A stretch of 64,000 nt of DNA from Crossiella equi. GTDB taxonomy: Bacteria; Actinomycetota; Actinomycetes; Mycobacteriales; Pseudonocardiaceae. How positions within the stretch are numbered: position 1 is the stretch's first letter; the number at the start of each line of letters is the position of its first letter. A program made the position numbers and the translations under genes. A model generated the notes under the pieces. The model was not told the DNA's origin. It saw nothing but the letters and a program-made list of their open reading frames with translations, and ran no database searches. The stretch is taken from positions 5,627,786-5,691,785 of the forward strand of contig NZ_JAGIOO010000001.1 of assembly GCF_017876755.1 (NCBI RefSeq), read 5' to 3'. Positions 49,981 to 58,069 of the stretch are shown here, one piece after another.

Positions 49981-51177
49981 GTGACCGCCGCCGGACGGGG
50001 GCAGGAGGCCGCACCGAGGCCATCCGGTCCGCCAGCCGCCACCGAGGTGCTCGGCCCCGAGCCGACCGCCCCGGAGACGGCACCTGCCACCGTCCCCGCC
50101 CCGGCGGTCACCCCGTCCCGGGCCACACCCCTGCTGCTGCAGGGGCAGGACTACTACTACCGCTCGCCCAACACCTGCCTGGACTTCCAGGAGCGGGTGC
50201 ACGAGATGGGCCTGGTCGAAGAGGACAGCGGTGACCCGCTGCCCTGCGTGCTGGTGCTGGCCCGCGCCGCCGACATGGAGATGAACGAGCTCTCGCTCGC
50301 CCTCGCCGAACGCGGCATCCGCATGGTGCGCATCGACGCCGACCGGTGCCTGAACCTGCCGCTCACCGTCTACACCGACGCCCCGCTGATCGAGCTGAAC
50401 CTGCGCCTGCTGCGGCCCATCCTGGTCTGGCGGCGCCACTTCGACATCTCCGCGGTGCCCGTCGACCAGCGCACGATCAGCGGCGCCTACGCCGCCGACC
50501 AGTGGCGCTCGGTGATCAACTGGCTGGCCCAGCGCCAGGACTGGGCGCACGTGAACCCCACGCGCGCCACCTGCCAGCTGGACCGCCTCACCCAGCTCTC
50601 CGACGCCGCCTCGTTCGGGCTGAAGGTGCCGCGCACCGCGGTCACCACGCAGCCGGGCCGCACCCGCCCGGGCGGCGGCCGGTGCATCGTCAAGACCGCG
50701 GGCCAGCACCTGCTGGAGCCCCGTCCGGGCGCGCTGCACGGCCTGTTCCCGCGCCCGCTGGACACCAGCCGCGCCGGGGACAGCCCGGAGTCCGCGCCGG
50801 TCATCGTGCAGCAGTTCCTCAACTCCGACGGCGAGCTGCGGGTCTTCGTCGTGGACGAGAAGCTGATCACCTACCGGGTGGAGAAGCTCGACCCGGCGCA
50901 GCTGTGGGTCGACCCGGACGCGGTGAAGGTCACCCGCACCGAGGTCCCCGACGAGCTCGCCGACCGCCTGCTCAAGCTCGCCCGCCACTGGAACGTCCAG
51001 GTCGCCGCGTTCGACCTGCTCGTGGTGGACGGGGACCACGTGTTCCTCGAGATCAACGTCAGCTGCGACTGGCGCTGGTTCGAGCACCGCGCTGGCAGCA
51101 CCGAGGTCTCCGACGCGGTGCACGACTGGGTGGCAGGCCGCTTCGGCGAGCTGCTCGACGCCCGTGCCGGGATATAA
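49981..51177 (+). CDS. ATP-grasp ligase resembling graspetide synthetases (MvdD-like)
   Basis: Probable peptide-modifying ATP-grasp enzyme forming bonds between side-chain carboxylates and nucleophiles. 398 residues: a disordered Ala/Pro N terminus of about 50, then a pre-ATP-grasp domain (LARAADMEMNELSLALAERG, RIDADRCLNL, VWRRHFDISAVP), a recognition-helix region (YAADQWRSVINWLAQ), and the ATP-grasp core with DAASFGLKVPRTAVTT, CIVKTAGQ, VIVQQFLNSDGELRVFVVDEK and the metal site LLVVDGDHVFLEINVSCDW. That domain order and the ELRVFVV and LEIN blocks are those of graspetide synthetases. GTG at 49981 has AAGGA upstream and is three bases from the peptide stop. No protease or exporter is adjacent. 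Confidence 0.75.
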   Translation: MTAAGRGQEAAPRPSGPPAATEVLGPEPTAPETAPATVPAPAVTPSRATPLLLQGQDYYYRSPNTCLDFQERVHEMGLVEEDSGDPLPCVLVLARAADMEMNELSLALAERGIRMVRIDADRCLNLPLTVYTDAPLIELNLRLLRPILVWRRHFDISAVPVDQRTISGAYAADQWRSVINWLAQRQDWAHVNPTRATCQLDRLTQLSDAASFGLKVPRTAVTTQPGRTRPGGGRCIVKTAGQHLLEPRPGALHGLFPRPLDTSRAGDSPESAPVIVQQFLNSDGELRVFVVDEKLITYRVEKLDPAQLWVDPDAVKVTRTEVPDELADRLLKLARHWNVQVAAFDLLVVDGDHVFLEINVSCDWRWFEHRAGSTEVSDAVHDWVAGRFGELLDARAGI

Positions 51178-51286
51178 CGCCGCCGCACCGCCCGAGGTGC
51201 ACGGACGTACCGCCGGTCGGTCCCGGTGTGTTCGGCCGCACGGGCGAGTTGTCGCGATTGAGACCCGAAAGCGACCTTCAACGGCT

Positions 51287-51292
51287 TAGCAT
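51287..51292 (+). promoter_or_regulatory. -10 box of the tRNA gene
   Basis: TAGCAT ends 7 bases before the mature 5' end of the tRNA, so the primary transcript would start almost at base 1. No clear -35. Confidence 0.4.
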
Positions 51293-51299
51293 GCCCGCT

Positions 51300-51373
51300 G
51301 CCCCCGTAGCCCAATCGGTAGAGGCAGGCCCCTTAAAAGGGTCCGAGTGACGGTTCGAATCCGTCCGGGGGCA
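51300..51373 (+). tRNA. tRNA-Leu-like gene with UAA anticodon and short variable loop
   Basis: Acceptor GCCCCCG (51300-51306) pairs with CGGGGGC (51366-51372), discriminator A. D arm GCCC...AGGC; anticodon arm GGCCC-CTTAAAA-GGGTC puts TAA at 34-36, reading the codon TTA; T arm GACGG-TTCGAAT-CCGTC. 74 bases, no CCA encoded. The variable loop is only five bases (CGAGT), whereas bacterial tRNA-Leu normally has a long variable arm. The cloverleaf is complete, so it should fold; its charging identity is less certain than its anticodon. Confidence 0.85.
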
Positions 51374-51448
51374 CTACCGCGTCAGCCGAAAGGGAACCGT
51401 GAGGGTTTCCGCAGTGGCCTGACCACGCCGCCGTCCTAGGCTGGCCTC

Positions 51449-52174
51449 GTGGAAGCCAAGCCGGGGCAGGCCGTCGCCGATGTGCGGGGGCGGGTGCTGG
51501 TCGTCGACGACGACCTCACCGTGCGCGATGTCGTCCGCAGGTACCTGGAGAGCGCCGGGCACCAGGTGCGCCTGGCCGGGGACGGCGAGCAGGCGCTCTC
51601 GGTCTTCGAGCAGCACGGCGCCGACCTGGTGGTGCTCGACCTGATGCTGCCCGGCATCGACGGCCTGGAGGTCTGCCGCAGGCTGCGCCGCCGCAGCGCG
51701 GTGCCGGTGGTCATGCTCACCGCGCTGGGCGAGGAGGAGGACCGGGTGGCCGGCCTCCAGCTCGGCGCCGACGACTACGTCACCAAGCCGTTCAGCCCGC
51801 GCGAGCTGGTGCTGCGGGTCAACTCGGTGCTGCGCCGCCTGCGCGTGCCCGCCCCCGCGCCCAAGCTCGACCACCTCGCCGACGGCGACCTGCTGCTGGA
51901 CCCGGTGGCCCGGCGCGCCACCCGGGCCGGGGCCGAGCTGGCGCTGACCACCCGCGAGTTCGACCTGCTGGCCTTCCTGCTGGCCCATCCCGGCGAGGTC
52001 TACACCAGGGCCAAGCTGCTGGAGCTGGTCTGGGGCTGGGACTTCGGCGACGCGGCCACGGTCACCGTGCACGTGCGGCGGCTGCGGGAGAAGATCGAGC
52101 CGGACCCGGCCAACCCGGTGCGCATCGCCACCGTGTGGGGCGTCGGCTACCGCTACGACCCGAGCCCGGCATGA
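51449..52174 (+). CDS. OmpR/PhoB-family response regulator
   Basis: Phosphorylation-controlled transcription factor paired with the next gene. 241 residues. Receiver domain: [14 protein letters not shown], phosphoacceptor in [14 protein letters not shown] (Asp near 66), [11 protein letters not shown]; winged-helix domain from about 145 with [32 protein letters not shown] and [14 protein letters not shown]. The GTG at 51449 is 6 bases after TAGGCT (51437-51442), a leaderless arrangement. ATGA overlap with the kinase gene. Confidence 0.93.
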   Translation: MEAKPGQAVADVRGRVLVVDDDLTVRDVVRRYLESAGHQVRLAGDGEQALSVFEQHGADLVVLDLMLPGIDGLEVCRRLRRRSAVPVVMLTALGEEEDRVAGLQLGADDYVTKPFSPRELVLRVNSVLRRLRVPAPAPKLDHLADGDLLLDPVARRATRAGAELALTTREFDLLAFLLAHPGEVYTRAKLLELVWGWDFGDAATVTVHVRRLREKIEPDPANPVRIATVWGVGYRYDPSPA

Positions 52175-53184
52175 GCGTCGAGGCCCTCAACGCCGCGTTC
52201 TACGCGCTGGCCTTCTCCGTGCCGGTGGCCCTGCTGGGCGCGCTGGTGCTGCACTTCTGCCGCGACCGCTCGCTCACCGCGGCCATCACCGTCGCGGTGC
52301 TCACGCCGCTGGCCGCCACGCTGGCCGGGGTCACCGCGGTCAGCGGGTTCATGTTCACCAGCCAGCTCACCACCACCGTGGTGATCGTCGCGCTGGTCGG
52401 CCTGGTCACCGTGCCCGCCGCCATGTTGTTCGGCCGGGCCATCGCCCGGCGCAGCGTGTGGGAGCGGGAGGCGCGGGCCCGGGAGCGCGCGGCGGAGGCG
52501 GCCCGGCGCGAGCTGGTCGCCTGGATCAGCCACGACCTGCGCACCCCACTGGCGGGCATGCGCGCGATGACCGAGGCGCTCACCGACGGCGTGGTCACCG
52601 AGCCGGAGGAGGTGCGCGCCTACCTGGCGGGCATCGGGCGGGAGACCGAGCGCGTCTCCGGCATGGTCGACGACCTGTTCCAGCTCTCCCGCATCACCGC
52701 GGGCGCGCTCAACCTCGACCTGACCGCCCTGCCGCTGCGCGACCTGGTCAGCGAGGAGGTCGCCGCCCAGGCCGCGATCGCCCACCGCGCGGGCGTCACC
52801 CTGGAGGAGCGCCCCAGCGACTGGCCGGTGGTGCACGGCAGCGCCCGCGAGCTCGGCCGGGTCCTGCGCAACCTGCTGAGCAACGCCATCCGGCACACCG
52901 AACGCGGCGGCGTGGTCGCGGTGACCGCCGGCGAGGTCGACGGCCAGGCCTGGCTCGCGGTCGACGACGGCTGCGGCGGCATCCCGGACGGCGAGCTGCC
53001 CCGGGTCTTCGACGTGGCCTACCGCGGCAGCGCGGCACGCACCCCAGAGCCCGACCAGGCCGCCGGGGCCGGGCTCGGGTTGGCTATCGCCCGGGGGCTG
53101 GTTGAGGCGCACCACGGCCGGATCAGCGCCAGCAACCACGGTCCCGGGTGCCGGTTCGAGGTCCGGCTGCCGTTGGCGGGGTGA
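52171..53184 (+). CDS. Sensor histidine kinase
   Basis: Membrane sensor kinase that phosphorylates the upstream regulator. 337 residues. Three or four N-terminal membrane segments (to about residue 95) with almost no extracellular domain, HisKA with [17 protein letters not shown] (His near 125), then the ATPase domain with [30 protein letters not shown] and [18 protein letters not shown]. The tiny outside part suggests it senses membrane state or a membrane partner. ATG at 52171 overlaps the regulator stop. Confidence 0.92.
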   Translation: MSVEALNAAFYALAFSVPVALLGALVLHFCRDRSLTAAITVAVLTPLAATLAGVTAVSGFMFTSQLTTTVVIVALVGLVTVPAAMLFGRAIARRSVWEREARARERAAEAARRELVAWISHDLRTPLAGMRAMTEALTDGVVTEPEEVRAYLAGIGRETERVSGMVDDLFQLSRITAGALNLDLTALPLRDLVSEEVAAQAAIAHRAGVTLEERPSDWPVVHGSARELGRVLRNLLSNAIRHTERGGVVAVTAGEVDGQAWLAVDDGCGGIPDGELPRVFDVAYRGSAARTPEPDQAAGAGLGLAIARGLVEAHHGRISASNHGPGCRFEVRLPLAG

Positions 53185-53250
53185 GCCGGGCGGCCGGTCG
53201 CCTGCCCGAACGGGCCCGGCGCTGCGGCCAGCCCGGTGAGATTTCACCCG

Positions 53251-53284
53251 ATCGAGTACTTCAGCTGTCAAACTGGTACTCGAT
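53251..53284 (+). promoter_or_regulatory. Inverted repeat overlapping the MpaB start codon
   Basis: ATCGAGTAC (53251-53259) and GTACTCGAT (53276-53284) are exact complements 16 bases apart; the second arm includes the A and T of the ATG at 53283. GGTGA/TCACC (53235-53248) is a second, shorter pair. Could be an operator or an RNA hairpin that closes the start codon. Confidence 0.5.
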
Positions 53285-54128
53285 GAGCGCAGAGGCGGCC
53301 GGGCTGTTCGGGCCGGATTCGATCACCTGGCGGGTGCACTCGGATCCGGTGCTCTTCCTCGGCGGTCTGCGGGCGTTGTTCCTGCAGGCCCTGCACCCGC
53401 TGGCCATGGCGGGGGTGGCGCAGCACTCCGGGTTCGAGAGCGATCCCTGGGGGCGGCTGCTGCGGACCGCCGAGTACGTCGGGGTCGTCACCTACGGCAC
53501 GCTCGGCCAGGCGCGGGCCGCCGGGGCCGCCGTGCGGCGGGCGCACCGGGGGCTGACCGGGGTTGAGCCGGAGAGCGGGCTGCCCTACCGGGTGACCGAT
53601 CCCGAGCTGCTGCTGTGGGTGCACAACTGCGAGGTCGACTCGTTCCTGGACACCGCCCTGCGCAGCGGCATGCGGCTGACCGGCGCCGAGGCCGACCGGT
53701 ACGTGGCCGAGCAGGTGCGCGCGGCCCGGCTGGTCGGGGTGCCCGAGCGGATGGTGCCCACCACCCGGGCCGGGCTGGCCGCCTACTTCCGCGCCCAGCG
53801 GCCGGTGGTGCGCTCGACCGCCGCCGCCCGGCGCACCGCGCGGTTCCTGCTGTTCCCGCCCATGCCAACGCCCGTGCAGCTGCTCACCCCCGCCCGGCCC
53901 GCCTGGGCCGCCCTGGCCGCGCTCAGCTACTCGCTGCAGCCGGACTGGGCCCGGCGGACCTACGGCCTGTCCGGACTGCCCGGTACCGCGCTCGGGGCCA
54001 CCGCGCTGGCCCGCTCGCTGCGCCTCATGCTGCTCGCCCTGCCGAACTCGCTGCGCCAGGGGCCGCACCACCGCGCCGCGCTGGCCCGGGTGCAGGCCGA
54101 GCGGGACCGCGAGGAGCTCGGGGCGTAG
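53283..54128 (+). CDS. Oxygenase MpaB-like protein (DUF2236)
   Basis: DUF2236 protein; relatives include fungal MpaB oxygenase and the rubber oxygenase Lcp, with heme b. 281 residues. Family blocks: WRVHSDPVLFLGGLRALFLQALHPLAMAGVAQHS (His residues for heme), RLLRTAEYVGVVTYG, ARAAGAAVRRAHRGLTG, and LLWVHNCEVDSFL. No signal peptide. ATG at 53283 sits inside an inverted repeat. Ends in a GGGCGT/ACGCCC hairpin that includes its stop. Confidence 0.85.
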   Translation: MSAEAAGLFGPDSITWRVHSDPVLFLGGLRALFLQALHPLAMAGVAQHSGFESDPWGRLLRTAEYVGVVTYGTLGQARAAGAAVRRAHRGLTGVEPESGLPYRVTDPELLLWVHNCEVDSFLDTALRSGMRLTGAEADRYVAEQVRAARLVGVPERMVPTTRAGLAAYFRAQRPVVRSTAAARRTARFLLFPPMPTPVQLLTPARPAWAALAALSYSLQPDWARRTYGLSGLPGTALGATALARSLRLMLLALPNSLRQGPHHRAALARVQAERDREELGA

Positions 54129-54180
54129 CGGACGCCCTGACTGGGTAACCCCGAACGGGGGTCACCCGGAAAGGCAGGCC

Positions 54181-54816
54181 ATGCGTTCACCCGAGACAAC
54201 AGGTCCCGACCTCGTGGAGCAGGGACCGGCGGAAGCCGACGTTCTCTTCGTGCTCGACCCGGCCGGACTGGGCAGGCATGGTCGCCTGCCCGCGACCTGG
54301 CGGGACATCGCGCGGTCCACGCACATCGCCTGGCTGCGCCTGCCCGCGACCCCGGCCGCCATGCCCCGGGCGCGGGACGTGCTGGAACGCCTCGCGGACT
54401 CCGCCAGCACCATCGACGTGCTGGCCGAGGGCACCGCGGCGGGTCCGGCGATGCTGCTGGCCACCGACCACCCCGGCCAGGTGCGCTCGGTGCTGCTGGT
54501 CGACCCCGAGCCGTGTGATGCCGGACTCGCCGCCGAGCAGGGCGCGAGCCAGCTCGACCAGGCCCTGCTGAACCTGCGCTCGGTGCCGATCGAGCAGGTG
54601 CTCACCGGCCACGGTGTGCGGGTGAAGGTGCTGGACCGGGGAGCGGAGCCGGTGCGGCTCGGCCACCCGAGAGTGGTGGCCGAGGTGGCGGGGGAGCTGC
54701 GCGGCGAGCACGTGCCCGCGCGGGCGCGCTGCACGGTCAAGCGCCCGTCGGTGCCCGGCCAGGTGTGGCAGGCCCTGCGCATGCGCTTCCGCGACCGTTT
54801 CGCCCGGCAGCGCTAG
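54181..54816 (+). CDS. Hypothetical protein, possibly hydrolase-like
   Basis: I do not recognise it. 211 residues, no signal peptide or membrane segment. ADVLFVLDPAGLGRHGRLPATWRDIA and IDVLAEGTAAGPAMLLATDHPGQVRSVLLVDPE recall the beta-strand/nucleophile rhythm of alpha/beta hydrolases, but there is no GxSxG serine (GTAAG occupies that place), so a catalytic role is doubtful. The C terminus is strongly basic (RMRFRDRFARQR). The stop TAG lies inside GCTAGG, the IS481 target copy, so the element inserted right at its end. Confidence 0.6.
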   Translation: MRSPETTGPDLVEQGPAEADVLFVLDPAGLGRHGRLPATWRDIARSTHIAWLRLPATPAAMPRARDVLERLADSASTIDVLAEGTAAGPAMLLATDHPGQVRSVLLVDPEPCDAGLAAEQGASQLDQALLNLRSVPIEQVLTGHGVRVKVLDRGAEPVRLGHPRVVAEVAGELRGEHVPARARCTVKRPSVPGQVWQALRMRFRDRFARQR

Positions 54817-54840
54817 GTGTACTGACTCGTGACGTTGTTG
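54812..54840. repeat. IS481 left end: target duplication plus terminal inverted repeat
   Basis: GCTAGG at 54812-54817 is the target copy; the 23-base terminal repeat 54818-54840 starts TGTACTGACTC and ends GACGTTGTTG. It matches the right end at 20 of 23 positions in inverted orientation. Confidence 0.9.
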
Positions 54841-55900
54841 AGACTCACCCGGCCAGGACGCTGATCGGTGGGTGGCCTGCCAGGGCTGAGTGGGCGCGTT
54901 GGGTGTTGTAGCGATCCACCCAGCCCGGCAGTGCCGCCACCCGCTCGTCGTTGGAGGTCCAGGCCCTCGCGTAGGCGAACTCGGTCTGCAACGTCCGGTT
55001 GAACCGCTCGGCCTTGCCGTTGGTCCAGGGACACCCCGGTTTGATGAAGCGCCGCCGGATCCCCAGGGCGGTGCAGACCGCCTGCCAGTCCCGGTCCACT
55101 CGGTAGGCCTTGGCGTTGTCGGTGAGCACCCGCAACACGGTCACGCCCTGGTCCCGGAACCAGCAAGCGGCCCTGTGCAGGAAACCCGCGCAGGTCAGAC
55201 CCTTCTCATCCGGCAACGCCTCGACATAGGCCAGGCGGGAACGGTCATCGACAGCCACGTGCAGGTAGTCCCAGCCATTGCCCCGGCCACGGACGGCCTC
55301 GCTGCGACCGTGCACGCGCCAGCCACCACCATCAGGGATCCGGCCGAGCTTCTTGACATCGACATGCAGCAGGTCACCGGGGTGCGGGCGCTGGTAGCGG
55401 ATCCCGGTGTGGCGGCGGCGCACCGGCAGCCCGGTGACGGCGTCCAGGTGGGCGAGTGCGGGCACGTGGTGTCGGCGCAGGATCCGGCCGACGGTGGCCG
55501 CGGCCAGCCCGAGCAGTCCGGCCAGGTGCACCGCGCCCCGGCGGTGCTCGGTCCGGGCGGCCAGAACCGCCGTCTCGAGCTCGGCGGGGGTGCGGGTGGG
55601 GCTGGTGTGGGGGCGGGAGGAGCGGTCGGCCAGGCCCGCTTCACCCTCGGTGCGGTAGCGGTGGATCCATTTGTGCACGGTGGTGCGGGAGATGCCGAGT
55701 TGTTCGGCGATGCGGGCCGGTGGCCACCCGGCCTGGTAGCGGGTGTTGATGAGCTGGCGTGCGTGGATGGTGGTGCGGGCGTTACGGTGCATGTGAGGAC
55801 CTTCTGGTGCGCGGTGGTTGCGTAGAGAACATCCACTTCGCCTGAAGGTCCTCCCTGCTTTCAAGGCGACACGCCCGCAACAACGTCATGAGTTACTACA
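54818..55900 (-). mobile_element. Complete IS481-family insertion sequence
   Basis: 1083 bases bounded by 23-base inverted repeats and flanked by identical GCTAGG hexamers (54812-54817 and 55901-55906). GCTAGG fits the NCTAGN target reported for Bordetella IS481. It holds one transposase gene on the minus strand. Taking out the element and one hexamer restores the presumed original junction between the hypothetical gene and the convergent NarL-type regulator. Ends and ORF are intact, so recent and possibly active. Confidence 0.93.
54845..55792 (-). CDS. IS481 family transposase
   Basis: DDE transposase. 315 residues. N-terminal HTH (ARIAEQLGISRTTVHKWIHRYRTEGEAGLADRSSRP) then the rve integrase core: first Asp in DLLHVDVKKLGRI, second in RVLTDNAKAYR, and Glu in NGKAERFNRTLQTEF. 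The ATG at 55792 follows GGT and gives the usual start MHRNART; a longer frame to 55864 would reach toward the element end. Not frame-shifted. Confidence 0.93.
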   Translation of the reverse strand: MHRNARTTIHARQLINTRYQAGWPPARIAEQLGISRTTVHKWIHRYRTEGEAGLADRSSRPHTSPTRTPAELETAVLAARTEHRRGAVHLAGLLGLAAATVGRILRRHHVPALAHLDAVTGLPVRRRHTGIRYQRPHPGDLLHVDVKKLGRIPDGGGWRVHGRSEAVRGRGNGWDYLHVAVDDRSRLAYVEALPDEKGLTCAGFLHRAACWFRDQGVTVLRVLTDNAKAYRVDRDWQAVCTALGIRRRFIKPGCPWTNGKAERFNRTLQTEFAYARAWTSNDERVAALPGWVDRYNTQRAHSALAGHPPISVLAG

Positions 55901-55906
55901 GCTAGG
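55878..55906. repeat. IS481 right end: terminal inverted repeat plus target duplication
   Basis: CAACAACGTCATGAGTTACT... at 55878-55900 is the inverted partner of the left end, and GCTAGG follows at 55901-55906. The convergent regulator gene stops 16 bases further on. Confidence 0.9.
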
Positions 55907-55921
55907 ACACGCCCTCGGCCG

Positions 55922-56614
55922 TCAGGCCAGCCGACTGCCGCCCACCACGCCGTACTCGTAGGCGAACACCACCGCCTGCACGCGGTCCCGCAGGTCCAGC
56001 TTGGTCAGCAGGCTGGACACGTGCGTCTTCACCGTGTGCTCGGACAGCACCATGGCCTTGGCGATCTCGGCGTTGGACAGCCCGCGTGCGACCAGCTCCA
56101 GGGTCTGGGTCTCACGCGCGGTCAGCGTGTCCAGGCGCGGGTCCGGGGTGTCCGGGGCCGGGCGCAGCGCGCGGCTGACCACGTCCTGCACCAGGCGGCG
56201 TGTCATCGACGGCGCGAGCATGGCCTCGCCGGTGACCACCACGCGCACCGCGTGCACCAGGTCGTCCCGGCGCACGTCCTTGAGCAGGAACCCGCTCACC
56301 CCGGCGTGCAAGGCGTCGTAGAGGTACTCGTCCAGGTCGTAGGTGGTGAGCATGACGACCTTGGCCTCGGTCTCCGCGCAGATCACGCGGGCCGCCTCGA
56401 TGCCGTCCATGGTGGGCATGCGGATGTCCAGCAGCACCACGTCCGGGCGCAGCATGCGGGTGGCGAAGACCGCGTTCGCGCCGTCCTCGGCCTCGGCCAC
56501 CACCTCGATGTCGGGCTGGCTGTCCAGGATGAGCCGGAACCCGGCCCGGACCAGCTCCTGGTCATCGGCGATCACCACGCGGATCGCGGTGCTGGGGCTC
56601 TGCTCGGTCACCAT
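55922..56614 (-). CDS. NarL/FixJ-family response regulator
   Basis: Partner of the sensor kinase encoded upstream on the minus strand. 230 residues. Receiver domain IRVVIADDQELVRAGFRLIL with phosphoacceptor in VVLLDIRMPTMDGIEA, and the LuxR HTH LTARETQTLELVARGLSNAEIAKAMVLSEHTVKTHVSSLLTKL. The ATG at 56614 has AGGGGGA seven bases upstream; a GTG at 56620 is too close to that site. The kinase stop is 17 bases upstream. It ends 16 bases from the IS481 right target copy. Confidence 0.93.
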   Translation of the reverse strand: MVTEQSPSTAIRVVIADDQELVRAGFRLILDSQPDIEVVAEAEDGANAVFATRMLRPDVVLLDIRMPTMDGIEAARVICAETEAKVVMLTTYDLDEYLYDALHAGVSGFLLKDVRRDDLVHAVRVVVTGEAMLAPSMTRRLVQDVVSRALRPAPDTPDPRLDTLTARETQTLELVARGLSNAEIAKAMVLSEHTVKTHVSSLLTKLDLRDRVQAVVFAYEYGVVGGSRLA

Positions 56615-56631
56615 CGTCACGTCCCCCTGCT

Positions 56632-57789
56632 TCACTTGTGCGCCAACGGGATCTCCGCGGCCACGGTGAACCCGCCAGCCGGGCCCGGTCCGATCTCCAC
56701 CCGGCCGCCGCACGCCCCGACGCGCTCACGGATGCCCACCAGCCCCCGCCCGGAGGTGCCGTTCGCGCCGCCGCCCAGGCCGTCGTCGGTGACCAGCACG
56801 GACAGCTCCGCGCGTGACCAGCGCAGCCGCACCTGGGCCCGCCCCGCCCGCGCGTGCCGCACGGTGTTGGTCAGCGCCTCCTGGATCAGGCGGTACACCG
56901 CGAGCTCGGTGTCCGGCGCCAGCGGCCCCGGCGCGCCCTCGGAGTCGAAGTCCACGCGCAGCCCGGTGCCGCGCACGGTGTCGAGCATGCGCGGCAGGTC
57001 GTCCATGGTCGGCTGCGGTGCCCGGCCCACCTCGGCGGGGTCGCGCGGCACCATGCCGAGCAGCCTGCGCAGCTGGGCCATGGCATCGCGCCCGGCCGCG
57101 GCGATCGCGTCGAAGCTGGCCTCGGCACGTGCCGGGTCGGTGCGCACCACCAGCGGCCCGGACTCGGCCTGCACCACGATCAGCGCCACCGCGTGGGACA
57201 GGATGTCGTGCATGTCGCGCGCGATCCGGGCCCGCTCGGCACTGGTCGCCCGCTCGGCCTCCAGCCGCTGCTCCTGCTCCAGCCGGTGCGCCCGCTCCTC
57301 CAGAGCCAGCGTGTAGGCGGCGTTGGTGCGCACCGCCCAGCCCAGCAGGTAGGCGGTCAGCGAGCAGGTCAGCAGGAAGGTGAAGGACTGGAAGTCCAGC
57401 TCGTCCAGGGCGTAGTGCACGGGGGTGGACAGGAAGCCGACGCCCAGGGACACCCGGCGGATCAGCGGCTCGCTGTACCGGCTGGTGGTGTACAGGCCGA
57501 CCAGGGGCCCGTAGATGCTCCACACGTCCGGCAGCGCGGCGGCCACGTAGACCAGGTCGGCGACGCTGACCGCGAGGAAGGTGACCATGGGCGCCTGCCG
57601 CCGCCAGAGCAGCGGCAGCGCGGTCAGGGCGGCCACCGGGTAGCCCCACCAGGGCGCGCGCCCGTCGAGCTCCACCGCGAGCGGGACCTCCACCGCCAGC
57701 AGCACCGTGAACACCACCAGCACGTCCGCCTGGCGGGCGCTGAGGTGTTGCAGCGGGCGTGGCGGACGCCAGCCGAGCGGTGTGGACAT
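56632..57789 (-). CDS. NarL-type sensor histidine kinase (HisKA_3)
   Basis: Membrane kinase for the adjacent LuxR-type regulator. 385 residues from the ATG at 57789, which has GGAG five bases upstream; an open frame continues further out without homology. Five or six membrane segments up to about residue 155 (VFTVLLAVEVPLAVEL, VTFLAVSVADLVYVAAAL, FTFLLTCSLTAYLLGWAV), a short coiled coil, the HisKA_3 box ERARIARDMHDILSHAVALIV (His near 205), and the ATPase part LIQEALTNTVRHARAGRA and VTDDGLGGG...GRGLVGIRERV. Confidence 0.92.
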   Translation of the reverse strand: MSTPLGWRPPRPLQHLSARQADVLVVFTVLLAVEVPLAVELDGRAPWWGYPVAALTALPLLWRRQAPMVTFLAVSVADLVYVAAALPDVWSIYGPLVGLYTTSRYSEPLIRRVSLGVGFLSTPVHYALDELDFQSFTFLLTCSLTAYLLGWAVRTNAAYTLALEERAHRLEQEQRLEAERATSAERARIARDMHDILSHAVALIVVQAESGPLVVRTDPARAEASFDAIAAAGRDAMAQLRRLLGMVPRDPAEVGRAPQPTMDDLPRMLDTVRGTGLRVDFDSEGAPGPLAPDTELAVYRLIQEALTNTVRHARAGRAQVRLRWSRAELSVLVTDDGLGGGANGTSGRGLVGIRERVGACGGRVEIGPGPAGGFTVAAEIPLAHK

Positions 57790-58069
57790 GCGGGCTCCGA
57801 ACCACTGCGCGACCAGGGCAGTACCTCCCAACCTACCGCCGGTGAAGGCGGTGGGGTCAGGACCAGCCGGTGCCCTGTTCTGCCGGTTCTGCCGGTGGCC
57901 CACCGGTTCCGCCCCCGCCACCGAACCCTCCTCCCGCCCCCAGGTGTCCCGTAGAGACTGGCTGGCGGGGCGCGCGGGCCACCACAGGCGGCGGGCCGGT
58001 GTTCGCCACCCGCCCGGGAGGTAGCCCCCGGCGGCACTCCGACGCGGGGACTAGGCCGCATGGCCTCCG
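57790..58069. other. Gap without a supported gene
   Basis: About 280 bases between the kinase start and the endonuclease-like gene end. Pro-rich open frames are present on both strands but none has a ribosome site or recognisable fold. Confidence 0.5.

Noticed and set aside
54181-54816. Calling this gene an active alpha/beta hydrolase
   Set aside because: The nucleophile elbow lacks a serine (GTAAG instead of GxSxG), so it is left as hypothetical.
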